Source: Ciona savignyi
Lineage: Eukaryota > Chordata > Ascidiacea > Phlebobranchia > Cionidae
DNA length: 64,000 bases
Reading direction: 5' to 3'
NCBI GenBank assembly: GCA_000149265.1
Contig: CH001992.1
Coordinates: 1,058,561 to 1,122,560 of the forward strand
The notes beneath the pieces were generated by a model. The model saw only the letters and a list, made by a program, of their open reading frames with translations, did not search any database and was not told the origin of the DNA. This document shows positions 10,016-21,734 of this stretch, piece after piece (position 1 is the first letter of the stretch; each line of letters begins with the position of its first letter). A program made the position numbers and the translations under genes.

Positions 10016-13000
10016 TTACAATTTTTCGATGTAGTCTCTTACAATCAATAACGCCTTTTCTCTATTCTGCAGTTTTTGAGCTTTGCCTTGAATTTTACAA
10101 TTCTTAGCATGACCTTTCGCAGCAAGAATCTCCATTAGTTTAGGTCCACATTCATCCACAAACCTGCCAGGCCCAGCTATAAGAATCATCCCTTCTCCCT
10201 TTTCCTCTCCAACACTGAGGAATCTGAATGCCTTGAGTTTATATTAAAAGGTAAGTATTGCTATAGAATAGTTATTGCCGTGTTAATTAGTACCTGCTCA
10301 TCCAATCCATTTGATATTATGTTCATGAATTCAACATTACCTTCTTTCTTGTGCATTTCCATTAATCTAGAAAATACAAATTTGAATTTTAGATCAATTA
10401 CCTAACATTGATGGTATTTCACTAGGTAGCATCTTAGATGTTAGCCTGGCGACCTGATGGTATGATCATATTCATGTCAAAAAAAGATTACATCTGGCAT
10501 TCTTTGGCCAAGAATGTTGCTCTACAATAACCCCGTTGGTTCTAATTTGTCCAAATTAATCGCAGGGGAACTAATAATAATAAAAAAACACAATAAAATA
10601 GCTTGGCCAACTAAACTGTTAACACATGTAAGTCGCCTTCTATGACGGTACAAATGATCAGACCTTTCCCATCTCTTTCATTATTATTAAGAAATATTTA
10701 CTTAGTAGAACCAGATTTGAATTTCACGTTGAACTGTTGAGTTTCCAACATGGCTACATCTCGTAGCAACGTCGTGCAGTTCTTCTGGGCCACTTTAAGC
10801 TGTTTCATCGTCCGTTCTACTGCTTCAACATGCTGATCTGGTCCACACTGAAGTACATTTTAAAGCATTAAACTTTACAATAGATACTCCTGTTTCCTGT
10901 ACTTCTCTAAGACAAGGTAAATGACAGGCAGGTGTTAATGCGGACCTAAAGTTTATAATATATTTATTGACAAACTTACTTTTAAGTGTTTTGTCAGTTC
11001 CTTTTCAGTTGCATAGCATTTTCCTGTGTATTCTAAAACTCGATTTCCAGCAAGAAAATAAAGGTTTGTCTTTCCCTTTTTTCCCTTTTCAGCCATAAGT
11101 AACTTTATGCATTGTAAATGTGAGAGATTTGAAACATGGGTACCACAACACATGTTAGCATCGATGCCTTTCATTTCTATTATTCTGCAAACAAGTAAAA
11201 ATGGTACTGAGAGTGAACAAACTTTGTTAAACTAAGTTCGATGGAGACAGTATATCTGTTATTCACTGTTGCAAGATGCCGTTCGATATGCATGTGGACA
11301 AGTGTGTCAGAATATTACTCCCAAGTGAAAAACTTTTGTTTTAGAATGTACACAGTATTCACCTTAATGCAGAAATAATCATTTATAAATTCTGACATAT
11401 ACCAATCTATGATAAGGCAATAACACATGTTGGATAGGTTTTACTACTCAAAATGTTAGTACTGCTAAAAACTAATATTCAATTGTATGTACATTGACCA
11501 TTATCTTGGATGCACATAACTGTAATTTAAATATTTTTTTACCTATGTATTTTTCTATCTAGCTGATCATAAGCCATACCTACCTTACATCACCTATATG
11601 GTCCTCAGGAAGACCTCTTGCTCTTACTGATTGTAACATGGGTGACCCAACCTGGGTAACATGCACAACCACTTCTACCCCTTCTCGGATAGATTTATTC
11701 GCAGAGCTGTCATAAGATAACAGAGATATTATAATTGTATCGGCTTTCCTTCAAACTGCATATTTCTAACAGTTAAACATAGTAAAATGTTTTAGTTAGT
11801 TAAATGTTGACTTTTGTACACCAAACACATAATGACTACATAGTCAGATAGGAAAACTAAAGCAATTTAAAAATTGAAACATTTGTGTGTTTAGCATATT
11901 AAATTTTGTGTTTGTATGGGGGTTTGGGCTTTAAATTTATGGGTTTTAGATAGAAGGCCATTTTAGTGTGGCACTGTTAATGCTTGTTTTTAAGATTAGT
12001 ACTTTAAACTTTAAATTAGAATTAAAACATATTTTAATTAAAAATCAGAACAACTCAACTTTTCTATGTTAAGTAGCTGTTCGCTTGTTAAAGCTGGTGT
12101 GTCAAGTTCTATAAAGCTGGTTGTCCTCCCCAAGTCCCATGAAGTAGTTTTGAAGCCATAAAGTGTATCAGCTATTGCTGTTACCAGATGCTGAGCACTA
12201 AAAAGTCAATACAACCTTAGATAATACATATGCCAGTATGCATAATCAATTTATGTTTACAAGAATTATTTCTTAAAACAATTACAAACATGTTACAGGA
12301 ACCAAGTGGCTTTTAATTTTAATCATCCAAACTTTAACACAGTTTAAACTCTAATGTACATATTTATATTATAGGCTATCAAAATAACAGCTTTAACCTG
12401 TGTTGCTGCATATGATCAAATCTTCTTGTCCATTCTACATCCATAGAAACAGTATAACCCACCTCTACAGCAGAATCCAAGAAATGCAAAGCCTGCCATG
12501 TTAAGTATGTTACATGCTAACTTTTACCGGTAACAAATATGAGACGTTATGTAGTCAGTCTAACCAGTATTAACTAATTTATATAACTTTATGTACATTT
12601 GCCACAATCATGTTGATGTATGCCTAATAAAGCTAGCAAATTCTTAATGGTCTTGCTACAATACAAATACTTGGGAACTTACTTTTCCACCTTTCTGGAT
12701 AACTTTTTTAACAGGTACATCATTAATGGAGCCTCGGTCATGTGGTTGACCTCCTCCTTCAGGAAATAAAATGGTGTCTTCTAATTCAACCTCATACCTT
12801 AAAATAACGCAGTGTTCAGTAACCTTGTAGTTACCGATACCAGACTACCAAACATTAAAAAATTGATTGTCAAAAAAAGCATTTACCACATTCACCAATT
12901 CCCTATCATCTTAGACCTACCCTTTGGTTTTTACCAGTTTTCCACCTTCATTTTCTATCTTCCATTCGGCTTCAACACACGATACAACTTTACTTTCAAA

Positions 13001-13039
13001 TCTCTTTAAGTAACTGTCGGACTGACATTTAAAAACCAT
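10016..13039 (-). CDS. AARSD1: Alanyl-tRNA editing protein AARSD1, nine exons, complete
   Basis: Free-standing AlaX-type editing enzyme that hydrolyses Ser or Gly mis-attached to tRNA-Ala. Exons in transcript order: 13039-12921, 12797-12683, 12492-12398, 12197-12060, 11706-11584, 11184-10980, 10847-10702, 10366-10294 and 10231-10016. Phases agree throughout and give 409 residues; the human protein is about 412. Visible motifs are FPEGGGQPHDRG (51-62), the zinc-site region HMQQH (105-109) followed by SAQH, and CCGTH (209-213) in DANMCCGTHVSNL. The C-terminal part carries the EEKGEGMILIAGP segment and the GKAQKL region, as in the family. The usual HSGQH reads HSAQH here, a mild change next to a zinc-ligand histidine. 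The start is the first ATG in the exon with MVFKCQSDSY, matching the family N-terminus. Downstream lies the hAT element at 9314-9918. Confidence 0.95.
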
Positions 13040-13539
13040 GATAGTTTTAAACTTTTACGTTCGTCCACTAAATGTTGTAAAAATGGGTGAAATTGCATTA
13101 GGAATTCAGTTTTAGTATTATATAAAATTTGTTAATAATTTAACCAATACGTTTTTTTAATATATAAATTGGGTTAAATCAATTGAATAATCATAGGAAT
13201 AATCTATAAATTACCATCTTAGCAAATAAAAATATGACACATTAACTGCATTTTTACATTTACAGAATCTGCTTACGGGAAATCCCCCAACTGAGAACTA
13301 ATCAAAAATAAATTATATTTTTCATGTGCCCAAAGTTAAAAGATAATTTTTATATTCATGATTATTTTTGAAAAATAACTGATTTCATATTTATTTATCA
13401 AGCTATTTTTAACTTATTCCATATTTAATTATCAAGTTATTTTTTAAAGTCTCATTAGGATGAAAATTAATAGGGATAATCAACCATCATTATTTCCTTA
13501 CACGGGCTATACGACTTTTTTACTTAACATTTTGATTTC

Positions 13540-13830
13540 TGCATTTCTAAATCATGATATTTAATACTTCGTAAAGTTTCACTTCGATAACACCTTATGC
13601 CTGTCACAATCAAAATTTTAAAAAATCTTATTTTTTTGGGAAGTAGCCTATCCTTGGTAATTTATTACTTTTCCGTGTTTGAAACAATAATAGACTAACA
13701 TTTTGCCAAATATTATCGAAATTACATCAGATTGTCAAGAGTTATGCTCGAAAAAAGCTAAATATCTAAAAAAGTCCTAGTTGGTTATTTACGCCACCAG
13801 GGGAATCCCCCTAGTTTTATAACCCAAAAC
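13540..13830. mobile_element. Single diverged unit of the 330-bp arm repeat
   Basis: Contains ATGCCTGTCACAATC, a stretch of TTATTTTTTTGGG, GAGTTATGCTCG and CACCAGGGGAATCCCCCTAG in the same order and orientation as the units at 55690-57060. The central palindrome is degraded. It lies upstream of the AARSD1 start. Confidence 0.55.
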
Positions 13831-13984
13831 GAACAATACTCGTTGACAATCGATATGCCAGGGCCGTAAAGAACTTTTTAACCAAATTTTAAAGAACTTG
13901 TATATGCATAGACTGAGCTAGCATAACGTTAATAACCTCAAAATAACCCAGATTATACCGGAAAATATAAAATTTATAGGTAAC

Positions 13985-14895
13985 TGGAAAAAGTCAATCA
14001 CGTGTTAGCCACCACCATTTTTAAAATCCATTTTGACTGTACGCTATATATTTCTTCACACAGGAAGTAATGGGTACTCTGGTTACCCAATTTCTTTTGG
14101 TATTTCTTATACATCACGTATAACGCTTGTTGAACCCGGCCGGTTAGTCTAGCGGTTAAGTGCGTCGCCTTTCAATCGAAAGGTTGAAATTAGGTGGGTT
14201 GAAAAGGTGCAGGTGAGAAATTAGCTAATCGGCTGTGTCCTTGGGCAAGGCACTTTACGGACAATGCCTGAACCCAGCGGATTAGTGGGTTCTACCAAAT
14301 TAAAGTAACGTGTCTATTATATACAACATACTGGAATAGCTCCGGTAACCCGACGATGGGCGCGAATTGATCTGACGATTGCCCGTGTGTAAACCTCCTT
14401 GGTTTTTCCATTCACGAATAAACATGATTATCCTATCCTATCCCATCCTATCCTTGAAAAACATTTAGAGAATTAATTTTTATTGTGAGTAAATTTATAA
14501 TACCATTGCATATTTATTACACAAGAGCTGTTAATAGCTCTAAAAAATTCTACTCATTTGATAATTTTATCCATGTTATTGTGGGAAAAACACTATAATT
14601 TACTCTTTTTTCAACATTTGATTTTTTCGAGATCATAGCGCCAAACTACTTTAAACATTTAGCAACGTTAGATAGCACTGTTTAGACATGTACGAATCTA
14701 AAGAGAATATACTTTTTAATCAAACGTGGCAAACAAGTTTGGTTACTTAACTTGTGGAACAAACAAATTATATTAAATGTTTTGGTTGTGGTAGGGACCC
14801 TACATGCACATGTATATATACATACATTTCGACATAAAAGTAACAATCAAAAACTGTTTTACAGATGGTGATGATTAAAACGTGGTTGTCGCTAT
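13985..14895. mobile_element. Short inverted-repeat element of the large-arm family, containing a SINE
   Basis: The left end (GTCAATCACGTGTTAGCCACC) and the right end near 14850-14895 (GATGGTGATGATTAAAACG then TGGTTGTC) resemble the outer ends of the arms at 55371 and 60991. Both copies carry the neighbouring blocks seen in the arms: TTGTGGTAGGGACCCTACATG here and TTGTGGTTAGGGACCCTGTAG near 60900. The SINE at 14136-14454 lies between the ends. Another right end of the family is at 16260-16456, so the pairing of ends is not certain. Confidence 0.5.
14136..14454 (+). mobile_element. tRNA-derived SINE, reference copy
   Basis: The head CCGGCCGGTTAGTCTAGCGG contains a good pol III A box (TAGTCTAGCGG) followed by GTGCGTCGCCTTTCAATCG, as in a tRNA-derived promoter; the B box is degenerate here. 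The body has CCTTGGGCAAGGCACTTTA, GAACCCAGCGGATTAGTGG, GTAACCCGACGATGGGCG and GATTGCCCGTGTG. The tail is a run of CCTATCC-like repeats. There is no reading frame. This copy best shows the full layout of the family in this window. Confidence 0.88.
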
Positions 14896-16259
14896 CTTTT
14901 ATTTACTTATGTAATTTATATTTTAAGGGATTTCCAGTGATGACTTGATGTACGTAAAGTCCGTATGTCCATTTCATAGTTCATTTTAAAGTAATTATTC
15001 CGGAAATTTCCCTTGGGCAATTTACTTAGAAATTGCCATTGCAGATCCAAACCATATAAGCTAACACCCTTATGTGCTTCATTTCAATTGGAAATTTCCT
15101 TTTTTCATACAGGGCGTAAATGAGACTGGTCATTCGTTTTCAATGGACCGCAATGGATTTCTGAAGATTTCCCGCAAATAGACTAATTATGAGTAAGGGG
15201 TGAACTTATCTTTTTTGTTCATATTTAAACTTCCAGCGAATTTTTTGGCGAAATTATAAACAAATTTTTATGTGACCTGTATATGCTTGAAATTTTTTTA
15301 AAATATCATCTTCGCCGAGAATTGCCAGAAGCCGTTTAGTTTAATGCGCACCTTCTTATTTGCTGTGAAATACCCATAACTTCATGCTGTACTTTACATG
15401 TATTTAGGTGATCAAAATATCTCGACATTTCCATCAGGGGTGACAGGTTGCTTGACGTATGTTTTACACCTGCTTAACGTATGTTTTTAAGCATGCTTCG
15501 AATGGAGAAGTTTCTCCACTCCCACTATAGGGACTATAGTCCCTGTTGCCCGCTCTCACTCTTTTTCGTACGCGCTGAAAAGAAACATGCTCTTTGCTCG
15601 TATTACTAACTTTTCAATTATATTTTAATTATACCAACACAAATCGATAATGAATTTTAATTTAAACCATAAAGATTCGAATATTCATTCCCGAAAATTG
15701 TGTTGCCGATATTCTTTGTTTTTATAAAACTAAAAAGGGCAATTTACTATAATTTCACGAAAAGAAAAAAAGTATTAAGGTAAACAGGAAAATACATGAA
15801 TTAAAATATCCCAGTTTGCCTCGAAAGGCCGGTAAAATATAAAAAAACAATCGTCCTTTATATAATACACTATATAAAACGCTATAAAAGGCAGCCAGTT
15901 ACTCAATACCGGCATAAACGGATAGATAATTTCAATACGAACAAATATACAGGCATCCAAAACCCATCTTTAAACTTTTCCCTGAATTCCTCATAAAATT
16001 ACCCACAACGAGGAAAGTAAGAAATATTCAACAGAGATCAAACTTTTATAGGTGTTAGCTATTGTGTAATCAATATGAAGTGATATATTTAGACGCAATA
16101 AAAATCGATTCCCCAAATTTATATCAAAAAAATACCATTGTAAAAACGCCCAATGTTTATTTGTGTCCAATGAAAAAACGAAAAATGTTTCAAATAGATT
16201 AAACATTTTACAAATGTAGGCATTTTTTTGTATACCAAAGTTATTACTTCATTCAAAAA

Positions 16260-16456
16260 CATGGATATCAAGTTTGGATGTAGGTAACTCGGTAACAAAT
16301 TAAGATCAGCTTGCAGAAACAAATGTTATATAACTTGCATTAGTTATACCAAAATAACGGGCTTACCATAGAACTGGTTAGTTTCTAAATGCAGAAACAT
16401 GGCGTAGGGACAAAATGGATTTTAAAATTAGTTGTGGCTAACACGTGCTTGACATT
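16260..16456. mobile_element. Right end of the large inverted-arm family
   Basis: ATTTTAAAATTAGTTGTGGC followed by TAACACGTGCTTGACA pairs as an inverted repeat with GTCAATCACGTGTTAGCC and TTTTAAAATCC at 13990-14030. The upstream TATCAAGTTTGGATG resembles the arm sequence near 60815. It could be the right end of a 2.5-kb element starting at 13985. Confidence 0.5.
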
Positions 16457-17042
16457 TATTATCTTGTTGGGATAGGGATTCTATTTGAATAGAAACGGAA
16501 GATGAATTATAGTGAAGCATGTTTTCTTTTAATATCCCATGATAAAAAATTAATTCAATACCTTACTACGTCTGAATCTATTTTAGATATAGCTACTTTC
16601 TTTTTTGTGATAAGAGTGTTATATATACCAAAACTTGGTAGACTGTCGATTTCTGACACGTAACAACATAGCATATATTATGTAAACACGTTGGAATTTT
16701 TCTAATATTATTAAAAACTAGTAACAACAAAAACGTGTACAGTGTAAGACTACATATACGGAATTTAAGCTCTTCCATCGTAGTTATATGAATTATTTTT
16801 AGACTAGAAAGTGAATTATTTTACGATTATTAAAACGGGAAGTTATTACAATGGTATGTTTTGTATATATTTCGGCGAGGGCCCCGGGCGATGTAAAACA
16901 TCGTCCTTTATGATCGCAAAATAAAACATGTTGGCTGGTTGTAAAGGCGCAATAGCTAATACCGTGGGTATGAATATGCTTTCATGCCACATAATTTACT
17001 TGTTGTGCTCATGTTCAACTATTTATAGAACACTCAAATATA

Positions 17043-18020
17043 TCAATTGCGTGATCTGCATTGCAAGCTTTTGCTATGCGTTTTCAGGCTGCTGGTATTG
17101 GAGATAGGAAACAAAAATAAACAGTCCATACGCCTACAGGGTTGCTGCCACCGCTCATAGGTACACTTCGATAAATGCTCGAATTTTACATTACGCAGAA
17201 ATGCCCTGAAGTCCAATTTAAGAAAATTCCATGCAGTCAAGCCTTTTCAGTAGTCTACCATTTCCTTTTCACATATCCTAGAGATATTATTTTTCTACTG
17301 TAATGAAAACACCGATCGTGCTATGAACACATATCTCACAACGTTGTTGATAAAGGTACAAAGATGTACTTTCATAAATCATACGTTAAGGCATTTATTA
17401 AAACATTGCACACTTTATAAAATACGCCCGACGTAATGGTAATCTCGTAAGAATAAATATTTAACAAGACAGATAGAACATGAAAGATACAGCATGCTAA
17501 CGCCGTGTGCAGTTGGCGGTTGGTAATCTTGTTGAAAATATTAAAGACATAAATACACTGGGTGAAGTTCACCTCCGCAATTAAAATATTGAAATTGGAT
17601 AAAATCTTACAGGGTTTAAAAATGTTGATAAGAATATGAAAATGAGATGCATGTGAGCTTGCGCGATAAATCTTACGATCAATGATAAAAAAGTTCGCAG
17701 GTGTTATGGCGTGGATGGTGGTGTTGACGTGTCAAGGCAAGAAGCAGCTAGAAAAAATAAATTCGGCAAAATGCGAACTTAAGAGTGAATGATAAGACTA
17801 AAGACGGCAAGTTTACAAACGATGAGATACTGCGTGTCATGAGAATGTACGGAGAAGACTGGCGTTGCTGTTTTACTGGGAACACAGCCAAATGGCCATT
17901 CAATGCGTCATTTAGTGCATATCGACCTGACAGGAAATGACTCTTAACATGCGGCACACACACACGAGAATGCATCACGGAGGACAACAGATCGCACACA
18001 CGGGATCAAAATGATTGTGG
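17043..18020. other. Gene-free stretch with a more mixed base composition; no recognised gene
   Basis: This kilobase looks less AT-rich than its surroundings and holds overlapping open frames on both strands: a 59-codon plus-strand frame 17761-17940 without an early ATG, and an 83-codon minus frame 17748-17999. Neither resembles a family I recognise, and no convincing splice sites bound them. The rest of 13040-18561 holds mobile-element fragments and AT-rich sequence. Confidence 0.3.
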
Positions 18021-18561
18021 CACACAGGAAGCTTCACTGCGGTTACAAACCACGTTTTCAGCGCTTTTCATTGAATCTGTTTACCTTGTGCCTGGCTGAA
18101 TACCTTAATATTACACCAAGAAAGAGTTTCAAGATAACTAATTACCACAAACAAATTTACCACAAATGTTTATGTTTATACTTTTCGAAGTGATAATTTT
18201 AAATAGAGTTACAATTTATATTATTGTACAGGCATTATACCTCTATGGGCCATCAAAATAACACTTAGGGTGAGGCAGAAAATAAAATTATTTTATAAAT
18301 AAACTGTAAAAGAATGAGTTAAAACTTAAAAACCATAACATAAATAAAACTGCTTAAGTAAGTACAGTACATCATATATCACTTATTGAATTTTTAAGTA
18401 TTGCTGAAGATGATTGTAAGGAAAAAGATTGCATTGCACAAAATGCTGTATAGGATCTACATGGAAGATATTATGTAACTTTGTGAATATCCCACTAGTA
18501 GCGCTTAATCTTGGTGCAAAATCAAGTCACTCTTTTAACTGACCCAGCACAGTGAAGTAAG

Positions 18562-19131
18562 TTATAATACATGATCTTCAAGAAGTTGATTAATTCGGTC
18601 AGCTATTTTTGCTAAAGAAGCTCTATGTGGACCTTCTGGTTTGAACATAGCATCCAAAAACTCAGTATCCCCAAGGATATCAAAAACAAAGTTAAGTCGG
18701 GCCTTGGATTTGTCGGTAACATGCTTGGCTATGACTTGATGCAGAAGTCCTCTTTGTTCATTTATTTGTTTAGCCAAAACAAACTTGTCAAAAGTAAAAT
18801 CCACTTCATAAAAACTGACCATGGTCATCAAAGTCATCTTGGTTTTCTGCTGAAGAGCTCCCAGTGTCTTAATTTCCTCGGGTGAAAACTGTTCATTACG
18901 GTGCAGAAGTCCAATCTTTACCATTATTTTAATGATATTTTTCAGAAGTTTTTCTGCATCCTTTTTGTTTCCATCCAGTGTCTTCTTTATCCTGTAAAGT
19001 TCATCCAAAATGTCGTTGGTCTTTTCATCAATGAGAAGTTTTGTCAAGTTCTTTCCTGCCATTTTACTAAGAATTTTTTTCTGGGCCTTCAGAGCCAGAT
19101 CTTTCGACTTCACATCGTCAGCCATAGCCAC
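18562..19131 (-). CDS. TNFAIP8L: TNFAIP8/TIPE family protein, single exon, complete
   Basis: 189-residue intact frame. The TNFAIP8 (TIPE) family has a six-helix TH fold with a hydrophobic cavity that binds phosphoinositides or other lipids, acting in the cytoplasm and at membranes in apoptosis and immune signalling. The sequence follows the family: SKDLALKAQKKILSKMAGK near the N-terminus, the DEKTNDILDELYRI segment, the HRNEQF block, and the C-terminal LLEDH end. Human members are 184-198 residues with the body of the protein in one coding exon, so the absence of introns here is normal and not evidence of a retrocopy. Two in-frame ATGs (codons 1 and 3) are possible starts. The paralogue (TNFAIP8 or L1/L2/L3) cannot be chosen; in a tunicate it may be the single pro-orthologue. 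Confidence 0.93.
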   Translation of the reverse strand: MAMADDVKSKDLALKAQKKILSKMAGKNLTKLLIDEKTNDILDELYRIKKTLDGNKKDAEKLLKNIIKIMVKIGLLHRNEQFSPEEIKTLGALQQKTKMTLMTMVSFYEVDFTFDKFVLAKQINEQRGLLHQVIAKHVTDKSKARLNFVFDILGDTEFLDAMFKPEGPHRASLAKIADRINQLLEDHVL

Positions 19132-21614
19132 TCACACAGCAATCTGATAAAATAACATGATACCATCAAAAACTTAACTTTTGTACACTTTCACTAGTGT
19201 ACTTTATATATGGTACTACAATACTCATATTACCATTGTACAACAGTTTATTCTATACTTGATCATCCATTAAATAAATAATAATTATACTTTAATAACT
19301 TGTGCATAAAAATCAGGCAGTAAAGGGAAATGTAAGATACATATGCCACACCTTATTGATTTCCAGTCAGGTTACCTATTGAACATGATAGTGTGACGAC
19401 ATTTCTACAGTTTTAATTCAACTGATTAAACATTCATGCAACATCCACACTTTTTATCAGTTAATTAAACTAGCAAACTCAAACCAATGACACACTTAGT
19501 AGGAGGAATAAAAACGTTTTCTCTATGAGCAAATAATGTGTGAATCATACATAGCCTGCTTCACAATAGTCAAATGATGCAATTCTGACCTGGTGACTAC
19601 GTGTGCACTACTACAATATTAAAACCAAACAAAAACAACTCTGTTTTTATGATACCCCCAGCCAATCAGCAAACGTAATCATATTGCCATAACACAATTT
19701 ACGTCTACGTGTAATTACAGAATTGTGAGATGTCGAATTTTAGTCTGTTAATCGGACAATAATATACCGATAGGTTAGCCTAATTTGACGGCGAAATTGT
19801 GTCATTACCGTAGGCTACGGAAATTAATATAGACGGCGAGTGATAAATCATACTTAAACGCCATTGTCGTTGAAGGTTTTCATTGCTTAGTCAATATTTT
19901 ATCAATATGATTAAACTTTTAACCTTACAGTCATGTTAGTGATTGGTAAAATTAAATACAGTTTAGTACGTGCAGTACAATTAAACCAAGAAATGTAAAA
20001 ACAAACTAAGATGACAATGCACTAAGGACTATAGATAACGTTAACCGGCAGATCAATATTATTTGAGTCTGCTAACTGTCCTTGAGGTTCTATAAATAAC
20101 ATCCTATCAGCTACAAAATACCAACGGTACATCAACTAATACGAACGGTCTATCATATAACCTGGTTTTACCGAGGCGCAGTTGCTATTCGATCCTAATA
20201 TTTCCTTTATATTCTTTTGGTATCACGTAATTACAAATTAAATTACATTGGTACATGTTGAACTACAACCTTTAAGATCTCTAAAATTGATTAGTTTGAA
20301 AATAGATGCAAGCGGACATTAATCTCGCACTTAACACGACAAGCGGAAAGGCGCAATAAAATTAAATTCTGAAGGATTTCCCGGGAAATATTTGTTATTA
20401 TTACTGCCTTTTTCGTACGGTCTCTCGTTTAGCGCCCGAAAACGAGAGACCAGAAATATTTACGCAATCACGATTAATGGTTTCACGCAGTTGTCTGAAC
20501 GGCAATTGCTTATTCCGGTAAATTCACCAAATACGATCGATTTGAGGTTAAATTTTAACAACATCAACACTAAAGAGGAAGCTTCTTGTAAATGATTTAC
20601 CGGTAGCTTAAAACAACACAAAAAATTGGTTTCAGTCACATGTCATGATACAAATATTGTATTTCAGTTTCAATGTCGCGTATTTCAGTTTCAAACGTCG
20701 TTTATCAAAAACATGCCAGTATCGTCAGTATCAATGATCAACAAAATCTGCTTGAAAAAGTGCGCGTAACTCGGGTGTACATGGCATGTATACTAGAGCA
20801 GGTTTAATTCAAAATATTCAAATTTAGCAAGAATGCAACTACAATTAAACAATATAACAAAAATAGTTAAACAAAGCCAGATAATTAAACACAGCTTACA
20901 TAATGTACTCCTGGGATTATTTCCTTCATTTAGGTCGGTTAATTAGTTTTATAAAATAAACTATTTATTAATTACATGATATTAGTTCCATGATCATATA
21001 GGGCGAAACTACCTTATGATAAGTAAGTTGTGCCGGTCGGGTTGGTATTTTTAACCTAAATTTGCATTCTAATAGTATGCCACACCAATGTATACCACAA
21101 AGTTGTATATGAGGGAATATGCTCAATGATCGTAGAGGGCAACTGGTGTCCAGTCTAACATTTACATCATTGGCATATTTACAGCAAGCCACATTTTACA
21201 AAAGAAAATACTGAGTGTTTGTTACAAAAGAATAGATATACAAGCGGCATTACGAAAGATGCAGTGAAAGACTATGTACATTGTACAATTAATTGGTAGC
21301 TTAAATGAAAGGTATAAAATAAAGAGCATTAAGGAAAATTATATCAAGTACAATTTGTTAATATTGCCTACGAAGTAAAGATGGACATGCAGTAATGGAG
21401 GAACTGTTTTAACATATCTCCAGTGAAAAGTCCAAAACTTGTGTTTATTAAATGCCATAAAAAACGACTTTGCAACATGAAAAGTGTTTCATCCGGCACC
21501 TAAAACAATTCTATGGTCAAATAGAAAATCTATTATGTTCCAGTTCTTTGGCAGATTTGATAGCCAGCAATATCAGGCCAGTGTCACAGTAAATAATGTT
21601 GTTTAAGTCGTTGG
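19132..21614. other. Intergenic region between TNFAIP8L and the FBXL gene
   Basis: AT-rich with no supported gene. A 67-codon plus-strand frame at 20392-20595 overlaps a hairpin and has no family resemblance. A tandem pair of GTATTTCAGTTTCAA units lies near 20660-20690. A TTTATT (reverse AATAAA) at about 21444 could be the poly(A) signal of the distal FBXL last exon. Confidence 0.5.
20419..20451. repeat. Perfect hairpin, 12-bp stem
   Basis: GGTCTCTCGTTT (20419-20430) pairs perfectly with AAACGAGAGACC (20440-20451) around a 9-base loop. Its function is unknown. Confidence 0.7.
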
Positions 21615-21734
21615 TTATAGAAGAGTGCAACATCGGCAGTATTTTCGTCGGCCTGACCTGTTGTTGTTGCCAATAGAAACTGTTGGAGAATTTGGGGCAA
21701 AATATGCGTGAACTTGTAATTTCGGCAAGGCAGC
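21615..21734 (-). CDS. FBXL20: FBXL distal alternative last exon, ends CTLL
   Basis: Phase 0 after a strong acceptor (TCTTTTTTCATCAG). It encodes LQVHAYFAP, a short polar linker and KYCRCCTLL-stop. The family C-terminus is VHAYFAPVTPP...CRCCIIL. The last four residues form a CaaX box with Leu, normally a geranylgeranylation signal, and nearby cysteines could be palmitoylated. It is homologous to the proximal exon at 22367-22480 and cannot follow it in one reading frame because that exon ends in a stop. Confidence 0.85.
   Translation of the reverse strand, partial: AALPKLQVHAYFAPNSPTVSIGNNNRSGRRKYCRCCTLL

Noticed and set aside
18625..19155. Plus-strand frames of 84-86 codons
   Set aside because: They are antisense shadows of the intact TNFAIP8-family gene on the minus strand.
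20392..20595. 67-codon plus-strand frame with a hydrophobic start
   Set aside because: It contains the perfect hairpin at 20419-20451, resembles no family and has no splice partners. Treated as chance.
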